From Companilactobacillus nantensis DSM 16982 (lineage in GTDB: Bacteria > Bacillota > Bacilli > Lactobacillales > Lactobacillaceae): a stretch of DNA of 58,783 bases. The stretch lies in the NCBI RefSeq assembly GCF_001435815.1, contig NZ_AZFV01000021.1, forward strand, positions 1 through 58,783, written 5' to 3'. Positions 7,909 to 17,413 of the stretch are shown here, piece after piece. A program made the position numbers and the translations under genes. The first letter of the stretch is position 1. Each line of letters opens with the position of its first letter. Below the pieces are notes generated by a model. That model had not been told where the DNA came from. It ran no database searches and was given only the letters and a program-made list of their open reading frames with translations.

Positions 7909-9233
7909 AAGTACAATTCAACAGTAAACTTGAGGAAAATCTGGTTCGAGGGACCTTAAAAATTCAAAAGTTATTGATCTATCGAGTAATTCAAAAAACT
8001 TTACTCCTAATTTTTCCATTCGCGTTATTCGGTAGTTTCGTTAAAATAATTCAAACCGTCGTCATTGGCAAAGAAGGTTTCCTCACCGATATTTTGCCTC
8101 CATTTGGTAATGACGCTATTTTTCGTTTGATCGACAATGTAACTAACGGTTTATACAACTTATCACTGGGGTGGGTTTCCGTTATTGCTATTTTTGGAGC
8201 GGCCAAATATACTGCCAAGTATTATCATCGTGATGATCAATTGGCTGGTATTACCGGTATTAGTACTTTGCTTATCATGGATTACACATACTCCAAAACA
8301 CAACCAATTTCCTTTCATGCTCAAATTTTAGGAATGCGGGGACTATTGTTTGCCATTATCTCAGGCATGGTAATTGGTTGGGTCTTCAAAATTTTCAGTC
8401 GTTCCGCACCCAATTTAGAAAAGAATCAGCTCTCAAATAGCATCTTGGAAAGAACTTTTATTTCATTACGTCCGATTATCATTACATTCATTCTTGCAAT
8501 TATTTTCAGTACTTTAATTAATGTGACTTACTATTCTGAAGCTCCAGGCAACTTCATCAATGCCTTATCAACTGAAACCACACCTAGCAACGATTGGGCA
8601 CAACTTGGTAAAACATTAATTTTTTCTATTTATACACTCATCATGTCATTTTTCGGATGGTCAGGAACTTATTCTGCACTCGGTGTAGAAAAAATGGATG
8701 CTTTATCGACCATTAATTTAAATTATGCCTTACAAAAACATACTGCTTGGAATGCTCCTAATCCTTTTACTAGTGCGACTCTCTACCACGCCTTTGCGAC
8801 TTATGGTGGTACCGGCGCAATTCTCGGACTCATCATTGCAATCTTGATTATTTCAAAAGATAAAGACTTTCAAACTGTAGCTCGCTGGGCAATGATTCCG
8901 AGTTTATTCAATATAAGTAGCGGCGTTATGACGGGTATTCCCATTTTGTTCAACGTCATCTTCCTAATTCCATTTATCTTAGCTCCTTTGGCAAACATGT
9001 TGATGGCAGCCTTAGCTATTGCTCTGCATTTAATGCCACCAAGTGTCTATCCAGTTCCCATTGGGACTCCCGGGCCACTAACTGCATTCATTGCCACCAA
9101 TGGTAGCTGGCAGGCTCTAGTCTTCTCTGTCTTGGCTATAATTCTCTCAGTGTACATTTACTTACCTTTCGTCAAAATGGCTGCTAAGGTGAAATTATTG
9201 GACAATTTGGGCATCGAAGAAGGTGAATCCTAA
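7905..9233 (+). CDS. PTS lactose/cellobiose-family EIIC-like membrane protein
   Basis: This 442-residue protein has about 10 TM helices. The C-terminal half carries the EIIC hallmarks: a GIPILFN segment in place of the usual GEPIIFG substrate motif, followed by IPFILAPLAN and the late GTPGPLTAF...NGSWQALV stretch, equivalent to the conserved GGDWRA region. The EIIC substrate Glu in GEP appears replaced (TGIP). No EIIA or EIIB domain is fused or nearby, so it would depend on EIIA/EIIB from elsewhere or may no longer work as a PTS transporter. Its stop overlaps the start of the hydrolase gene (TAATG), so the two are translationally coupled. AGGTG lies 5 nt before the ATG. Confidence 0.8.
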   Translation: MKVQFNSKLEENLVRGTLKIQKLLIYRVIQKTLLLIFPFALFGSFVKIIQTVVIGKEGFLTDILPPFGNDAIFRLIDNVTNGLYNLSLGWVSVIAIFGAAKYTAKYYHRDDQLAGITGISTLLIMDYTYSKTQPISFHAQILGMRGLLFAIISGMVIGWVFKIFSRSAPNLEKNQLSNSILERTFISLRPIIITFILAIIFSTLINVTYYSEAPGNFINALSTETTPSNDWAQLGKTLIFSIYTLIMSFFGWSGTYSALGVEKMDALSTINLNYALQKHTAWNAPNPFTSATLYHAFATYGGTGAILGLIIAILIISKDKDFQTVARWAMIPSLFNISSGVMTGIPILFNVIFLIPFILAPLANMLMAALAIALHLMPPSVYPVPIGTPGPLTAFIATNGSWQALVFSVLAIILSVYIYLPFVKMAAKVKLLDNLGIEEGES

Positions 9234-10126
9234 TGCGTTTAAAATTACGAAATTTACGGAAGAATAAAAATTTTAAGTACTTAGTCGCATTATTTACAAT
9301 TCTGATTTTATTAGGTATCCCTTCATACCTTTGGACAAAGAGTAATGTTACCACCTTAGCTGGACGTTATAATTCGCCAATGTCACCTGTCATTATGATT
9401 CCTGGTAGTAGTGCAACGGCCAATCGATTCGATGATTTAGTTAAAACAGTCAATCGTCAATACGGTGAACATCATAGTTTGTTAAAAATGACTGTCCATC
9501 CAAACGATAAAATCACCTACACAGGAAGTATCCGTCCCAATGACACACGTCCCTTCATCGTCGTTGGCTTTGAAAATAACAAGGATGGCTACGCTAATAT
9601 TAAGAAACAGGCTGCTTGGTTCAACATTGCTTTTAATAAACTGAAAGATCGATATCGTTTCAACAACTTCAACGCCTTTGGTCATTCCAATGGCGGATTA
9701 ATTTGGACATATTTCTTGGAACACTATTTCGATGATTCAACGATTACGATGAATCAAATGTTGACTGTTGGGACACCATATAATTTTGAAGAAAAGAGTA
9801 CTTCGAATCGAACACAAATGTTAAACGACCTCGTTAGGGACCGTGACAAAATTCCTGAAGCACTAACATATTATTCGATTGCCGGAACGCAATTGTACAC
9901 AGATGATGGTATCGTTCCGATTGGCAGTGTCGATGCTGGTAAATACGTTTATGAAGGGCACATTAAGCACTACACCTTAATTACCTTGACTGGTACCAAA
10001 GCCCAGCATTCTGACATGATAGACAATAATCAATTCATTGATATTTTCCATCAGTACATCGTCGGAAATGGTATAAATGGCCCAATACAAAATGCACCCA
10101 ATAAGAAAGTCCCTAAAGGTCAATGA
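9233..10126 (+). CDS. Membrane-anchored DUF915 alpha/beta hydrolase
   Basis: This 297-residue protein has an N-terminal basic patch and one TM helix (about 15-33), then an extracellular alpha/beta hydrolase domain. The oxyanion region VIMIPGSSAT, nucleophile elbow GHSNGG (S152), a late TDDGIVP Asp region and QHSDM His form the expected triad. This matches the lactobacillar cell-surface hydrolase family DUF915, whose substrates are mostly unknown (esters or cell-envelope lipids are plausible). It is coupled to the EIIC gene by a one-base overlap and followed at 43 nt by the histidine kinase gene. Confidence 0.88.
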   Translation: MRLKLRNLRKNKNFKYLVALFTILILLGIPSYLWTKSNVTTLAGRYNSPMSPVIMIPGSSATANRFDDLVKTVNRQYGEHHSLLKMTVHPNDKITYTGSIRPNDTRPFIVVGFENNKDGYANIKKQAAWFNIAFNKLKDRYRFNNFNAFGHSNGGLIWTYFLEHYFDDSTITMNQMLTVGTPYNFEEKSTSNRTQMLNDLVRDRDKIPEALTYYSIAGTQLYTDDGIVPIGSVDAGKYVYEGHIKHYTLITLTGTKAQHSDMIDNNQFIDIFHQYIVGNGINGPIQNAPNKKVPKGQ

Positions 10127-10169
10127 TAATTAGCTTGTGTTACGTCAATTTTTTAAATACAATTAGCTT

Positions 10170-11513
10170 ATGGTATATATAGATTGGCAACTTAGCTTAG
10201 TAGCGAACTTCTTCGTATTGTTTGCAATCTTACAGATGCATCGCTACTTTTTAAATTCATTTAATATAGGACATTTAATATCCGATATAGCCATTTCTCT
10301 AATATTTGGTTATATCGGATTATTTGTTGACGATATTTTTATTTTATTATTCGTCGGTTTCATTTTGCTAGCCAACTGGCTTTTGAACAAGCGACACCTA
10401 AATATGGAACAGTCGATTTCCTTAATCATGGCTGCCAATGTGGAGACAATTTTATTTAGTCTAGGTACTTATACTGCCCGAATTATTTTCTTCATTGCTC
10501 TCAACGAATGGAAATTACAAATCTTGGAGGAATTTCAACAAAACTTTATCCTCGTTTCCTTACTTATCAATACACTCTACCTAGTTTTATTTCTTCTATT
10601 TGCTAACTTTTATCGCGCAGCAACAGTCAAATTATGGATTCAAATTGAACAGTATCACTTAGGAAAACGTGTCTTCACGATGTCATTTGGCGTCTTTATC
10701 GCGTTTATGGTCATTCTACTCATCAGTGATATGCAGTCCGTTACAGCTACGTTACAGGCCAGTATTTTGCTTATTTTTACGATCATTCTAATTTTTACGT
10801 ATCGCCAATTGATTTTCTTTGTCCGAACAATCGCTATCCAAAGACAAGCCCAGGCTAAGGTGATCTATAACAAGCAACTCAATGACTATTTAACTAGTGT
10901 GCAACAACAATATACTGATCTACGTAAGTTCAAACATGACTTTCAAAATATTATGTTATCAATGAAATCATTTGTTGATACAAGCGATTCGACGGAATTG
11001 AAACAGTATTATCAAGATATTGTCCAAGAACAAACTGAGATGTCGACTGTTGGCAACGGAAATATTGCCCAAATTCAGGCTGTTGATAGCGATGCCATTC
11101 GCGGTTTAATAATCCAAAAATTTTTCATTGCTAAAAGTCAGCAAATCGACTTTCAAATTGAATTGACTCAAGAAAAATACCATTTTGACGAAAATATTTT
11201 AATTATCGTTCGCATCTTAGGTATTCTTTTGGACAATGCTTTTGAATATGTACAAACGATTGATGAAAAACGTGTTACATGCGCTATCACTCAGGATGAC
11301 AATATTACCGAAATAACCGTCGACAACCCAATCAATGAGTCATTAAATTTCAAAGATCTTTTTAAAACAGGCTATACGACCAAGGACAAACACACTGGTT
11401 TCGGCTTAGCAAATGCTCGACGCTTGATTACCGAAACTGATAATCTATACTTAGAGACAAAAATCATTCACGGTCATCTGTTAATGACATTAATTATCGT
11501 AGGAGGTGAATAA
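10170..11513 (+). CDS. AgrC/ComD-type sensor histidine kinase
   Basis: This 447-residue protein has about six TM helices in residues 1-215, then a cytoplasmic coiled region and the HPK10-type phosphoacceptor motif KFKHDFQN (H256). A GHKL ATPase follows, with N box LLDNAFEY and G boxes TTKDKHTGFGLAN. The class usually senses peptides, but no agrB/agrD-like or prepeptide gene is present nearby. The ribosome site is weak; AATTAGCTT occurs twice (about 10130 and overlapping the start). It is directly coupled to the response regulator gene. Confidence 0.9.
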   Translation: MVYIDWQLSLVANFFVLFAILQMHRYFLNSFNIGHLISDIAISLIFGYIGLFVDDIFILLFVGFILLANWLLNKRHLNMEQSISLIMAANVETILFSLGTYTARIIFFIALNEWKLQILEEFQQNFILVSLLINTLYLVLFLLFANFYRAATVKLWIQIEQYHLGKRVFTMSFGVFIAFMVILLISDMQSVTATLQASILLIFTIILIFTYRQLIFFVRTIAIQRQAQAKVIYNKQLNDYLTSVQQQYTDLRKFKHDFQNIMLSMKSFVDTSDSTELKQYYQDIVQEQTEMSTVGNGNIAQIQAVDSDAIRGLIIQKFFIAKSQQIDFQIELTQEKYHFDENILIIVRILGILLDNAFEYVQTIDEKRVTCAITQDDNITEITVDNPINESLNFKDLFKTGYTTKDKHTGFGLANARRLITETDNLYLETKIIHGHLLMTLIIVGGE

Positions 11514-11514
11514 A

Positions 11515-12273
11515 GTGTTTCCCGTATATTTACTTGAAGATAATGCCATTCAACGTCAAAAATACGCTGAGTTTATTAAAAACGGTATTTTGATCAATGA
11601 TGCCAATTTGGAATTAAAATCAATCTCTGATTCAACCGAGAGTTTTTATCAAGATTATATTCCACAGGAACAAGGTTTGTATTTTTTAGATATGGAAATA
11701 AATAGCGATAAATTAGCCGGTCTAAATATTGCTGAAAAAGTTCGAAAAGACACACCTTTAGCACAAATCGTTTTTATCACTACCCACGATGAATTATCTT
11801 TAACAACACTTGAGCGCAAGATTGCACCCATGGATTATATTTTGAAAGATAAAGGATTAGACGAAATAAAACAACGAATCACCGAAGACATCGAAGTAGC
11901 ACAAATGAATCTGCAAAAATACAGTCATTCCTCAAAAAATTTACTAGACTACAAAATCGGCAGCCGTTATTTTTCGATAATGATGGATGACGTTATTATG
12001 CTTTATACCCAAAAAGACGTTCCCGGTCGCATCTTCATTATCACCAAAAATCAACTAGCCGAATTTAGCGGTTCACTCAATACTTTCGAAAACGACTACC
12101 CTGACCTCTTCCGCTGTAACAGAAGTTATCTGGTTAATTTAGAAAACACTACAACCTACGATAGCCATTCACGAACACTCTCATTCACAGATGGTTCAAC
12201 ATGTGAAGTTTCATTCCGAAAGAATAAAGAACTTATTAAAATACTTTCTAAGAAAAATAAATCTTCAAATTAA
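11515..12273 (+). CDS. LytTR-family response regulator (AgrA/ComE-like)
   Basis: An N-terminal receiver domain (acidic pair E8/D9, phosphoacceptor D59 in YFLDMEI) is followed by a C-terminal LytTR DNA-binding domain (about 145-250) with the typical FRCNRSYLVN segment. The GTG at 11515 is placed 8 nt after GGAGG, which overlaps the kinase stop; the in-frame GTG at 11506 lies inside that site. Together with the kinase it should regulate a target promoter. The EIIC-hydrolase operon itself is the nearest candidate. Confidence 0.92.
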   Translation: MFPVYLLEDNAIQRQKYAEFIKNGILINDANLELKSISDSTESFYQDYIPQEQGLYFLDMEINSDKLAGLNIAEKVRKDTPLAQIVFITTHDELSLTTLERKIAPMDYILKDKGLDEIKQRITEDIEVAQMNLQKYSHSSKNLLDYKIGSRYFSIMMDDVIMLYTQKDVPGRIFIITKNQLAEFSGSLNTFENDYPDLFRCNRSYLVNLENTTTYDSHSRTLSFTDGSTCEVSFRKNKELIKILSKKNKSSN

Positions 12274-12314
12274 AAACACTGATTGATTCTTTCTTAGCCA
12301 TAGACTCAATTACG

Positions 12315-12364
12315 AAAAAAAGACTAGATAAATTTCATTTACAAATTTATCTAGTCCTTTTTTA
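12315..12364 (+). terminator. Strong bidirectional terminator
   Basis: GACTAGATAAATTT pairs perfectly with AAATTTATCTAGTC, with A7 before and T6 after. It ends the EIIC-to-regulator operon. Confidence 0.92.
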
Positions 12365-12448
12365 AATTATATTTTCACTTGTTAGCTATATCATACAAAA
12401 AGCAACTAATTCATTAGCCTCTATGTACAATAAATATTTCAATACTTC

Positions 12449-12661
12449 TTAATTGCGTCCTACTAATTTATCCAAACTCACTTCATAAACGTCCGCAAAT
12501 CGCATCATCATGTAAATATCGGGAGTTCTTGTATTGTGCTCATATTTTGAAATCGTCGTAATATCGACATGCAACAATTTAGAAACTTCTCGTTCCGACA
12601 AATTACATCTTTTTCGACAACTTCTCAGGTTATCACCCAAGAAAACTTTTTCGTGATTCAT
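12449..12661 (-). CDS. Small XRE-family helix-turn-helix protein
   Basis: This 70-residue protein is almost entirely one HTH_3 domain: LGDNLRSCRKRCNLSEREVSKLL is the first two helices, followed by the recognition helix and the typical TISKYEHNTRTPDI segment. The ATG at 12661 has GAGGG at about 7 nt; the TTG at 12673 would overlap it. With no other domain, it is a DNA-binding regulator of unknown target. No cognate toxin or operon partner is adjacent. Confidence 0.85.
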   Translation of the reverse strand: MNHEKVFLGDNLRSCRKRCNLSEREVSKLLHVDITTISKYEHNTRTPDIYMMMRFADVYEVSLDKLVGRN

Positions 12662-12756
12662 GATATCCCTCAATTCTTACTTATGGCAATATTATATTTC
12701 ATTGAGGATAAATTAAACGTAAACAGCTATGAACGTATCAATTTTACCGATTAACG

Positions 12757-12945
12757 TTAAAAAAGTAGTGTTCGTACTCCATAAACTAGTAAAAAAGCCG
12801 CAAAAGCTAAACTTGCAATCAAAGCTATTAAGGCCAAAATAAGTGGACTCGATTGCTTACGCAAATTGTTAAAGTACTGTTTTGAAATATAAATTTGCCA
12901 AATACCAATTAAAATCGCACCAATACCAAAAATAAATTTCACCAC
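12757..12945 (-). CDS. Small two-helix membrane protein
   Basis: About 62 residues. Two hydrophobic helices (about 2-22 and 36-58) are joined by a polar loop with basic residues. AAAAAGGG precedes GTG codons at 12945 and 12942; either may be used. No family is recognised. It lies upstream of the XRE gene on the same strand (96 bases between them), so co-transcription is possible. Confidence 0.5.
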   Translation of the reverse strand: MVKFIFGIGAILIGIWQIYISKQYFNNLRKQSSPLILALIALIASLAFAAFLLVYGVRTLLF

Positions 12946-13017
12946 AATCACCCTTTTTCTAATTTAGACACTATTGCTGAAGGTTGAAAGTTAAATATGC
13001 TATGAAGATAGTAATAG

Positions 13018-13532
13018 GCCGCCTCCAGAAGCAAGTTTATTCTTTGTTTTGGATTAAGAGTAAATAAATTCAAGTATTACTATTTAGTTTGGCTATTTTC
13101 GCGTTAATGATGACTAGAGTACCAAGACTTAAACTAAGTTTTGAATTTTTCAACCTTTAGCAGTATTAGAAAAGCACTCAGTTAACCCTCGTTATTCGGG
13201 TAACTAGAGTGCTTTTCTCGTCACATAATATTAAATAATTCATTGTACTAGTTAATCTTTTACTATCATTTTGAATTCTACATATTACCGAAGTAACTTT
13301 GTAATACCTTAACATTTCACTAATTTTCAAATACTAAATTCAAATAACGAACTAGTCGGAAGAATCGAGAAACTTAACTGGCAGTGAAAGTGGCGTTAGA
13401 GCTTTAGCTCTTACACCGCCGGGCGTGTTTGGAGAATTGCGCTTTTCAGCAAGGCTTCAAACCGAGACCTGAGACCTTGGCTCAGATCGGTCCGCACAGC
13501 CAGTTAAGTTTTCTCGATTCTGGAGACGGCAT
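13018..13532. repeat. Palindromic intergenic element E2 (decayed left half plus intact right half)
   Basis: The 12961-13538 gap has no gene. The left end GCCGCCTCCAGAAGCAAG at 13018 is a family terminus without its core. The intact copy runs 13352-13532: outer stem GAATCGAGAAACTTAACTGG with CCAGTTAAGTTTTCTCGATTC, inner hairpins GATCTGAG/CTCAGGTC (seen on the minus strand) and AGAGC-TTTA-GCTCT, and the terminus CTGGAGACGGC. It abuts the stop codon of rlmCD, and the only terminator on that side lies beyond it (13168-13218), so this copy is probably transcribed as 3' UTR. Confidence 0.85.
13168..13218 (-). terminator. Strong bidirectional terminator inside E2
   Basis: AGAAAAGCACTC-AGTTA-CCC pairs with GGG-TAACT-AGAGTGCTTTTCT. 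It is the first good terminator downstream of rlmCD on the minus strand. Confidence 0.85.
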
Positions 13533-13538
13533 TTTTAA

Positions 13539-14897
13539 TTACTTCAAAGTTAATTTAGTAACACATTCGATATGGTTTGTTAGTGGGAACATATCAACTG
13601 GTGTAACATCACCAATTTCATATGTATCGCTCAACAATTCCAAATCACGTGCCAATGTAGCTGGGTTACAACTGATATAAACAATTGTCTTTGGCTTAAT
13701 ATTCTTCAATGATTCGATCAATGAGTTAGCCAATCCTTTACGTGGAGGATCAACCATCAAAACATCAACTGAAACTTCATTTTTAGCCCATTCATCCAAG
13801 ACATCTTCAGTCTTACCAACAACGAAGTCAGTGTTAGTAATATTGTTCAACTTAGCATTTTGATCGGCATCTTTAACGGCATCTTCGATAACTTCAATAC
13901 CAGTAACGTGTTTAGCCTTGTCTGCTAATGAAAGACCAATTGTACCAATACCTGAATAAGCATCGACGACATTTTCTTTACCAGTTAATTCAGCTTTGTC
14001 GATTGCTAATTTGTAAAGGTTTTGTGTTTGAACAGGGTTAACTTGGTAGAAAGATCTTGGTGAAATACGGTATGTGTGACCTAAAATCTTGTCATCAATA
14101 TACTTCTTACCGCCAAGTAAAGTCATCTTTTGACCAAAGATAACGTTAGTGTTCTTGGAATTGATATTTAAGAACAATGACTTAACTTCTGGGTTAGCCA
14201 AAATTTCGTTTGTAATGTCTTTGTAGTGGGAAATATCTGGTGTTCTGGAAACTAAGACAATCATCATTTCGCCAGTAAAGTAAGCACGACGAACCATGAT
14301 AGTTTTAATTTGGCCCTTTTGGTTTTGTTCATCAAAGCCACGAACATTGTATTTACGTAAGATATCACGGACACGGATAATCTCAGCGTCAATCTTAGGA
14401 TCTTGAATCAAGAAGTTTTCCATTGGTACTAAATCGTGTGAACGACGACGGTAGAAACCAGTTGTCAACTTGCCGTTAACTTGGCGAACAGGTACTTGAG
14501 CCTTGTTACGGTAATTGAATGGTGATTCCATCCCAAGTGTTGGGTTAACTTTAACATCCTTCAAACCAATCTTACTGAAGTCAGTTACAACTTGGTTGTG
14601 CTTGAATTCAAGTTGCTTGTCATACTTCAAATGGCTCAATGGAGCGATACCTGTTTGAGCATAAACAGCATCAATATCATGGACACGATCAGGTGATTCA
14701 ACTAAAACATCAAGTGTTCTGGCGAAACCGAAGTTTTTATTAACGCGTGTAATTACAGCCTTAACCTTTTCGCCAGGTAAAGCATTGTCAACGAACAACG
14801 TAAAGTCGTCAACTTTGGCAACACCCTTACCCTCATACGAGAGATCTTGAATGTCTAATTCTAATTCTTGGTTCTTTTTCAAATTTGGTTTTTCCAT
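13539..14897 (-). CDS. rlmCD: 23S rRNA (uracil-C5)-methyltransferase, RlmCD type
   Basis: This 452-residue protein has an N-terminal TRAM domain (about 6-65), a central RNA-binding domain and a C-terminal SAM-dependent methyltransferase with DAYSGIGTIGL, DPPRKG and the catalytic Cys in VYISCNPATL. It methylates U747/U1939-type positions in 23S rRNA. The N-terminal cysteine cluster that holds an iron-sulfur centre in RlmD is absent: the equivalent stretch reads IAPLSHLKYDKQ. The gene has its own unit, separated from dgkB by a terminator, and a family-E2 structured repeat directly follows its stop. Confidence 0.92.
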   Translation of the reverse strand: MEKPNLKKNQELELDIQDLSYEGKGVAKVDDFTLFVDNALPGEKVKAVITRVNKNFGFARTLDVLVESPDRVHDIDAVYAQTGIAPLSHLKYDKQLEFKHNQVVTDFSKIGLKDVKVNPTLGMESPFNYRNKAQVPVRQVNGKLTTGFYRRRSHDLVPMENFLIQDPKIDAEIIRVRDILRKYNVRGFDEQNQKGQIKTIMVRRAYFTGEMMIVLVSRTPDISHYKDITNEILANPEVKSLFLNINSKNTNVIFGQKMTLLGGKKYIDDKILGHTYRISPRSFYQVNPVQTQNLYKLAIDKAELTGKENVVDAYSGIGTIGLSLADKAKHVTGIEVIEDAVKDADQNAKLNNITNTDFVVGKTEDVLDEWAKNEVSVDVLMVDPPRKGLANSLIESLKNIKPKTIVYISCNPATLARDLELLSDTYEIGDVTPVDMFPLTNHIECVTKLTLK

Positions 14898-14915
14898 TTT
14901 TCACCTATACATAGA

Positions 14916-14949
14916 AAAAAGAAGTGTCCAAAATTGATACACTTCCCAA
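14916..14949 (-). terminator. Terminator after dgkB
   Basis: GAAGTGT and ACACTTC arms around a loop of about 11 bases, followed by a T6 run on the minus strand. Confidence 0.8.
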
Positions 14950-14956
14950 TTCTTGT

Positions 14957-15970
14957 TTATTTTTTATCTGTTTCTTCTTTATCTTTATCGAGGTTCTTTT
15001 CTTCTTCGATAATCTTTTCACCGGCATCTTTTTCACTTAAAGTCGATGAATCAATTGCCTTCAATGGAATCGAATCAACATTGGCGTAAATATTCAAATG
15101 GTTATGCAAGTTAGTAAATTCCATCGGAGCATCCCCACCATATTCACCATCCAAGTTAACCATAACACGATTCTCATCATTTGCCTTCACACTGATCTTC
15201 TTAGTCTTAGTATAAATAACTTTTGGATTGTAAACATGACGACCGCCATTTAAAACTAAGGCAATCAAATGTACTAAGTCACGCAAGTTAGTTTCCTTAA
15301 CAATGATCAATGAGAAAGTTCCGTCACCGATGACAGAATTAGGCGCAATTTGTTCCATACCACCAATTGAATTTGTCAATCCAATTAAGAACATCGTTGC
15401 TTTTCCATCAAAAACACCTTGGTCGTACTCAATGTGCATATCAATTGGACTGATACGAGGCAACATCTCAGCACCTTTCACCAAGTAAGCTAAATATCCC
15501 AAAATTGACTTGTAGGCTGAAGGCACTTCATAAGTCAATTCAGTCATTGAGCCACCACCAGCGATATTGATAAAGTATTTCTTACCAGCTTGACCAATAT
15601 CAACAGGCAACTTTTGACCCTTCAAAATAACCTTAGCTGATTCAACCACATCATCACGTGGAATCTTCAAAGCTCGGGCGTAGTCGTTGGTAGTTCCGGC
15701 CGGAATAATTGCCATCTCTGGACGATGATCCAAATCAGCGATTCCGTTAACGACCTCATTGATCGTCCCGTCACCACCAGCAGCAACTATTAAGTCAAAG
15801 CCTTCCTTAGCAACCCGTCTGGCTTCATCTTTAGCTGAATTTTTCTTCGGTGTCGTTCGATAGGCACTAGCCTCATAACCAGCTTTTTCAATAATATTCA
15901 AAATGTCTCCAACATTACTGTTCATGGTCTCGTGGCCTGAAGTTGGATTATAAATAAGTCTAGCACGCAT
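14957..15970 (-). CDS. dgkB: Diacylglycerol kinase
   Basis: This 337-residue soluble lipid kinase returns diacylglycerol from lipoteichoic acid synthesis to phosphatidate. The N-terminal DAGK catalytic domain has NPTSG (residues 8-12) and the glycine-rich GGDGT (65-69) followed by INEVVNG. The C-terminal beta domain has the late VNLDGEYGG segment. The tail after about residue 300 is highly charged and lengthens the protein slightly beyond the usual 300. It is the last gene of the gatCAB unit, the usual order in lactobacilli. Confidence 0.93.
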   Translation of the reverse strand: MRARLIYNPTSGHETMNSNVGDILNIIEKAGYEASAYRTTPKKNSAKDEARRVAKEGFDLIVAAGGDGTINEVVNGIADLDHRPEMAIIPAGTTNDYARALKIPRDDVVESAKVILKGQKLPVDIGQAGKKYFINIAGGGSMTELTYEVPSAYKSILGYLAYLVKGAEMLPRISPIDMHIEYDQGVFDGKATMFLIGLTNSIGGMEQIAPNSVIGDGTFSLIIVKETNLRDLVHLIALVLNGGRHVYNPKVIYTKTKKISVKANDENRVMVNLDGEYGGDAPMEFTNLHNHLNIYANVDSIPLKAIDSSTLSEKDAGEKIIEEEKNLDKDKEETDKK

Positions 15971-15982
15971 ATCTTTCCCTCA

Positions 15983-17413
15983 CTAACGACTATTTAACTC
16001 TGCCATCAAAATCTTATTAACAACCTTAGGATTAGCTTGACCGTGAGTTTGTTTCATGATTTGACCAACCAAGAAACCAACGGCACGATCTTTACCATTC
16101 TTAAAGTCATCGATTGATTGTTGGTTATTATCTAGGATTTCTAAAATCATTGGTTTCAAGACAGCTGGATCTGATTCTTGGACAAGTCCCTTTGACTTAA
16201 CCCATTCTTCAGGTTCTGTACCATTGCTGATAGTTTCTTGGAAGACCTTCTTAGCAATCTTAGAAGAAATTGTTCCGTTTGAAATCAAGTTGATCATCTT
16301 AGCAAGATGTTCAGGTGTCAACTTAGTATCAAGTAAACCAATTTTCTTTTCGTTCAAGTAGGCGTTAACTTCACCCATCAACCAGTTAGAAACTAGTTTT
16401 GGATTAGCATCGTAGCTAACTGCTTCGTCAAAGAAGTCAGACATTTCCTTAGTATCAGTCAAGACACCGGCATCATATTCAGGAATTCCTAATTCATTGA
16501 TGTAACGGCTACGTCTAACAGAAGCTGTTTCTGGCAAACTAGCTTTAATTTCAGCAATCCATTCTGGAGAAATTTCATAATCAGGTAGATCTGGTTCTGG
16601 GAAGTAACGATAATCATCAGCACCAGACTTAACACGCATTAAGAATGTTTCACCAGATTTTTCATCAAAACGTCTTGTTTCTTGACCAATTGAACCACCT
16701 TGTTTAAGGATAGCAGCTTGACGTTTTTCTTCGTAAGCAAGACCCAAACGAACGTGATTGAATGAGTTCAAGTTCTTCAATTCGACCTTTGTACCATAAG
16801 TATCTGAACCAACAGGACGGATAGAAATGTTGGTATCAACACGCATTGAACCTTCTTCCATCTTAACATCGGATGCACCAGTAAATTGGATGATTTTACG
16901 AAGGTTTTCAAGATATTGATATGCTTCTTCAGGAGACTTCATGTCAGGTTTTGAAACAATTTCAATCAAAGCTGTACCTTGACGGTTTAAATCGACATAT
17001 GAATAACCGTTGTTACCGTGGGTATTCTTACCAGCATCTTCTTCGACGTGAAGTTCTTCGATACCGATACGTTTCTTTTCGCCATCAACTTCAATTTCAA
17101 TATAACCATCGTGACCCAATGGTTTATCTTGTTGGGTAATTTGGAAAGCCTTTGGATTATCTGGGTAAAAGTAGTTCTTACGGTCAAAGTGAGTGTGGTT
17201 TTCAATATCAGCATTTAAAGCTAATCCGACCATCACACCAAGACGATAAGCATTTTTATTTACAGTTGGCAATGTTCCTGGAAAACCAAAGTCAATAACG
17301 TTGGTATTGATATTAGATTCAGCACCATAAGCAACTGGTGAAGGACTATACATCTTGGACTTAGTCTTTAATTCAACGTGGACTTCTAGTCCGATAGTTG
17401 TTTCAAAATTCAT
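15983..17413 (-). CDS. gatB: Asp-tRNA(Asn)/Glu-tRNA(Gln) amidotransferase subunit B
   Basis: This 476-residue subunit activates and amidates misacylated Glu-tRNA(Gln)/Asp-tRNA(Asn). It starts with the conserved [13 protein letters not shown], carries the EEDAGKN/HG metal and ATP-binding region and ends with the YqeY-like helical tail domain. ATG overlaps the gatA stop (TAATG), so it is coupled. Full length, no anomalies. Confidence 0.97.
   Translation of the reverse strand: MNFETTIGLEVHVELKTKSKMYSPSPVAYGAESNINTNVIDFGFPGTLPTVNKNAYRLGVMVGLALNADIENHTHFDRKNYFYPDNPKAFQITQQDKPLGHDGYIEIEVDGEKKRIGIEELHVEEDAGKNTHGNNGYSYVDLNRQGTALIEIVSKPDMKSPEEAYQYLENLRKIIQFTGASDVKMEEGSMRVDTNISIRPVGSDTYGTKVELKNLNSFNHVRLGLAYEEKRQAAILKQGGSIGQETRRFDEKSGETFLMRVKSGADDYRYFPEPDLPDYEISPEWIAEIKASLPETASVRRSRYINELGIPEYDAGVLTDTKEMSDFFDEAVSYDANPKLVSNWLMGEVNAYLNEKKIGLLDTKLTPEHLAKMINLISNGTISSKIAKKVFQETISNGTEPEEWVKSKGLVQESDPAVLKPMILEILDNNQQSIDDFKNGKDRAVGFLVGQIMKQTHGQANPKVVNKILMAELNSR

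Noticed and set aside
13429-13680. 83-codon plus-strand frame overlapping the rlmCD end
   Set aside because: It reads through the palindromic element and antisense into rlmCD.
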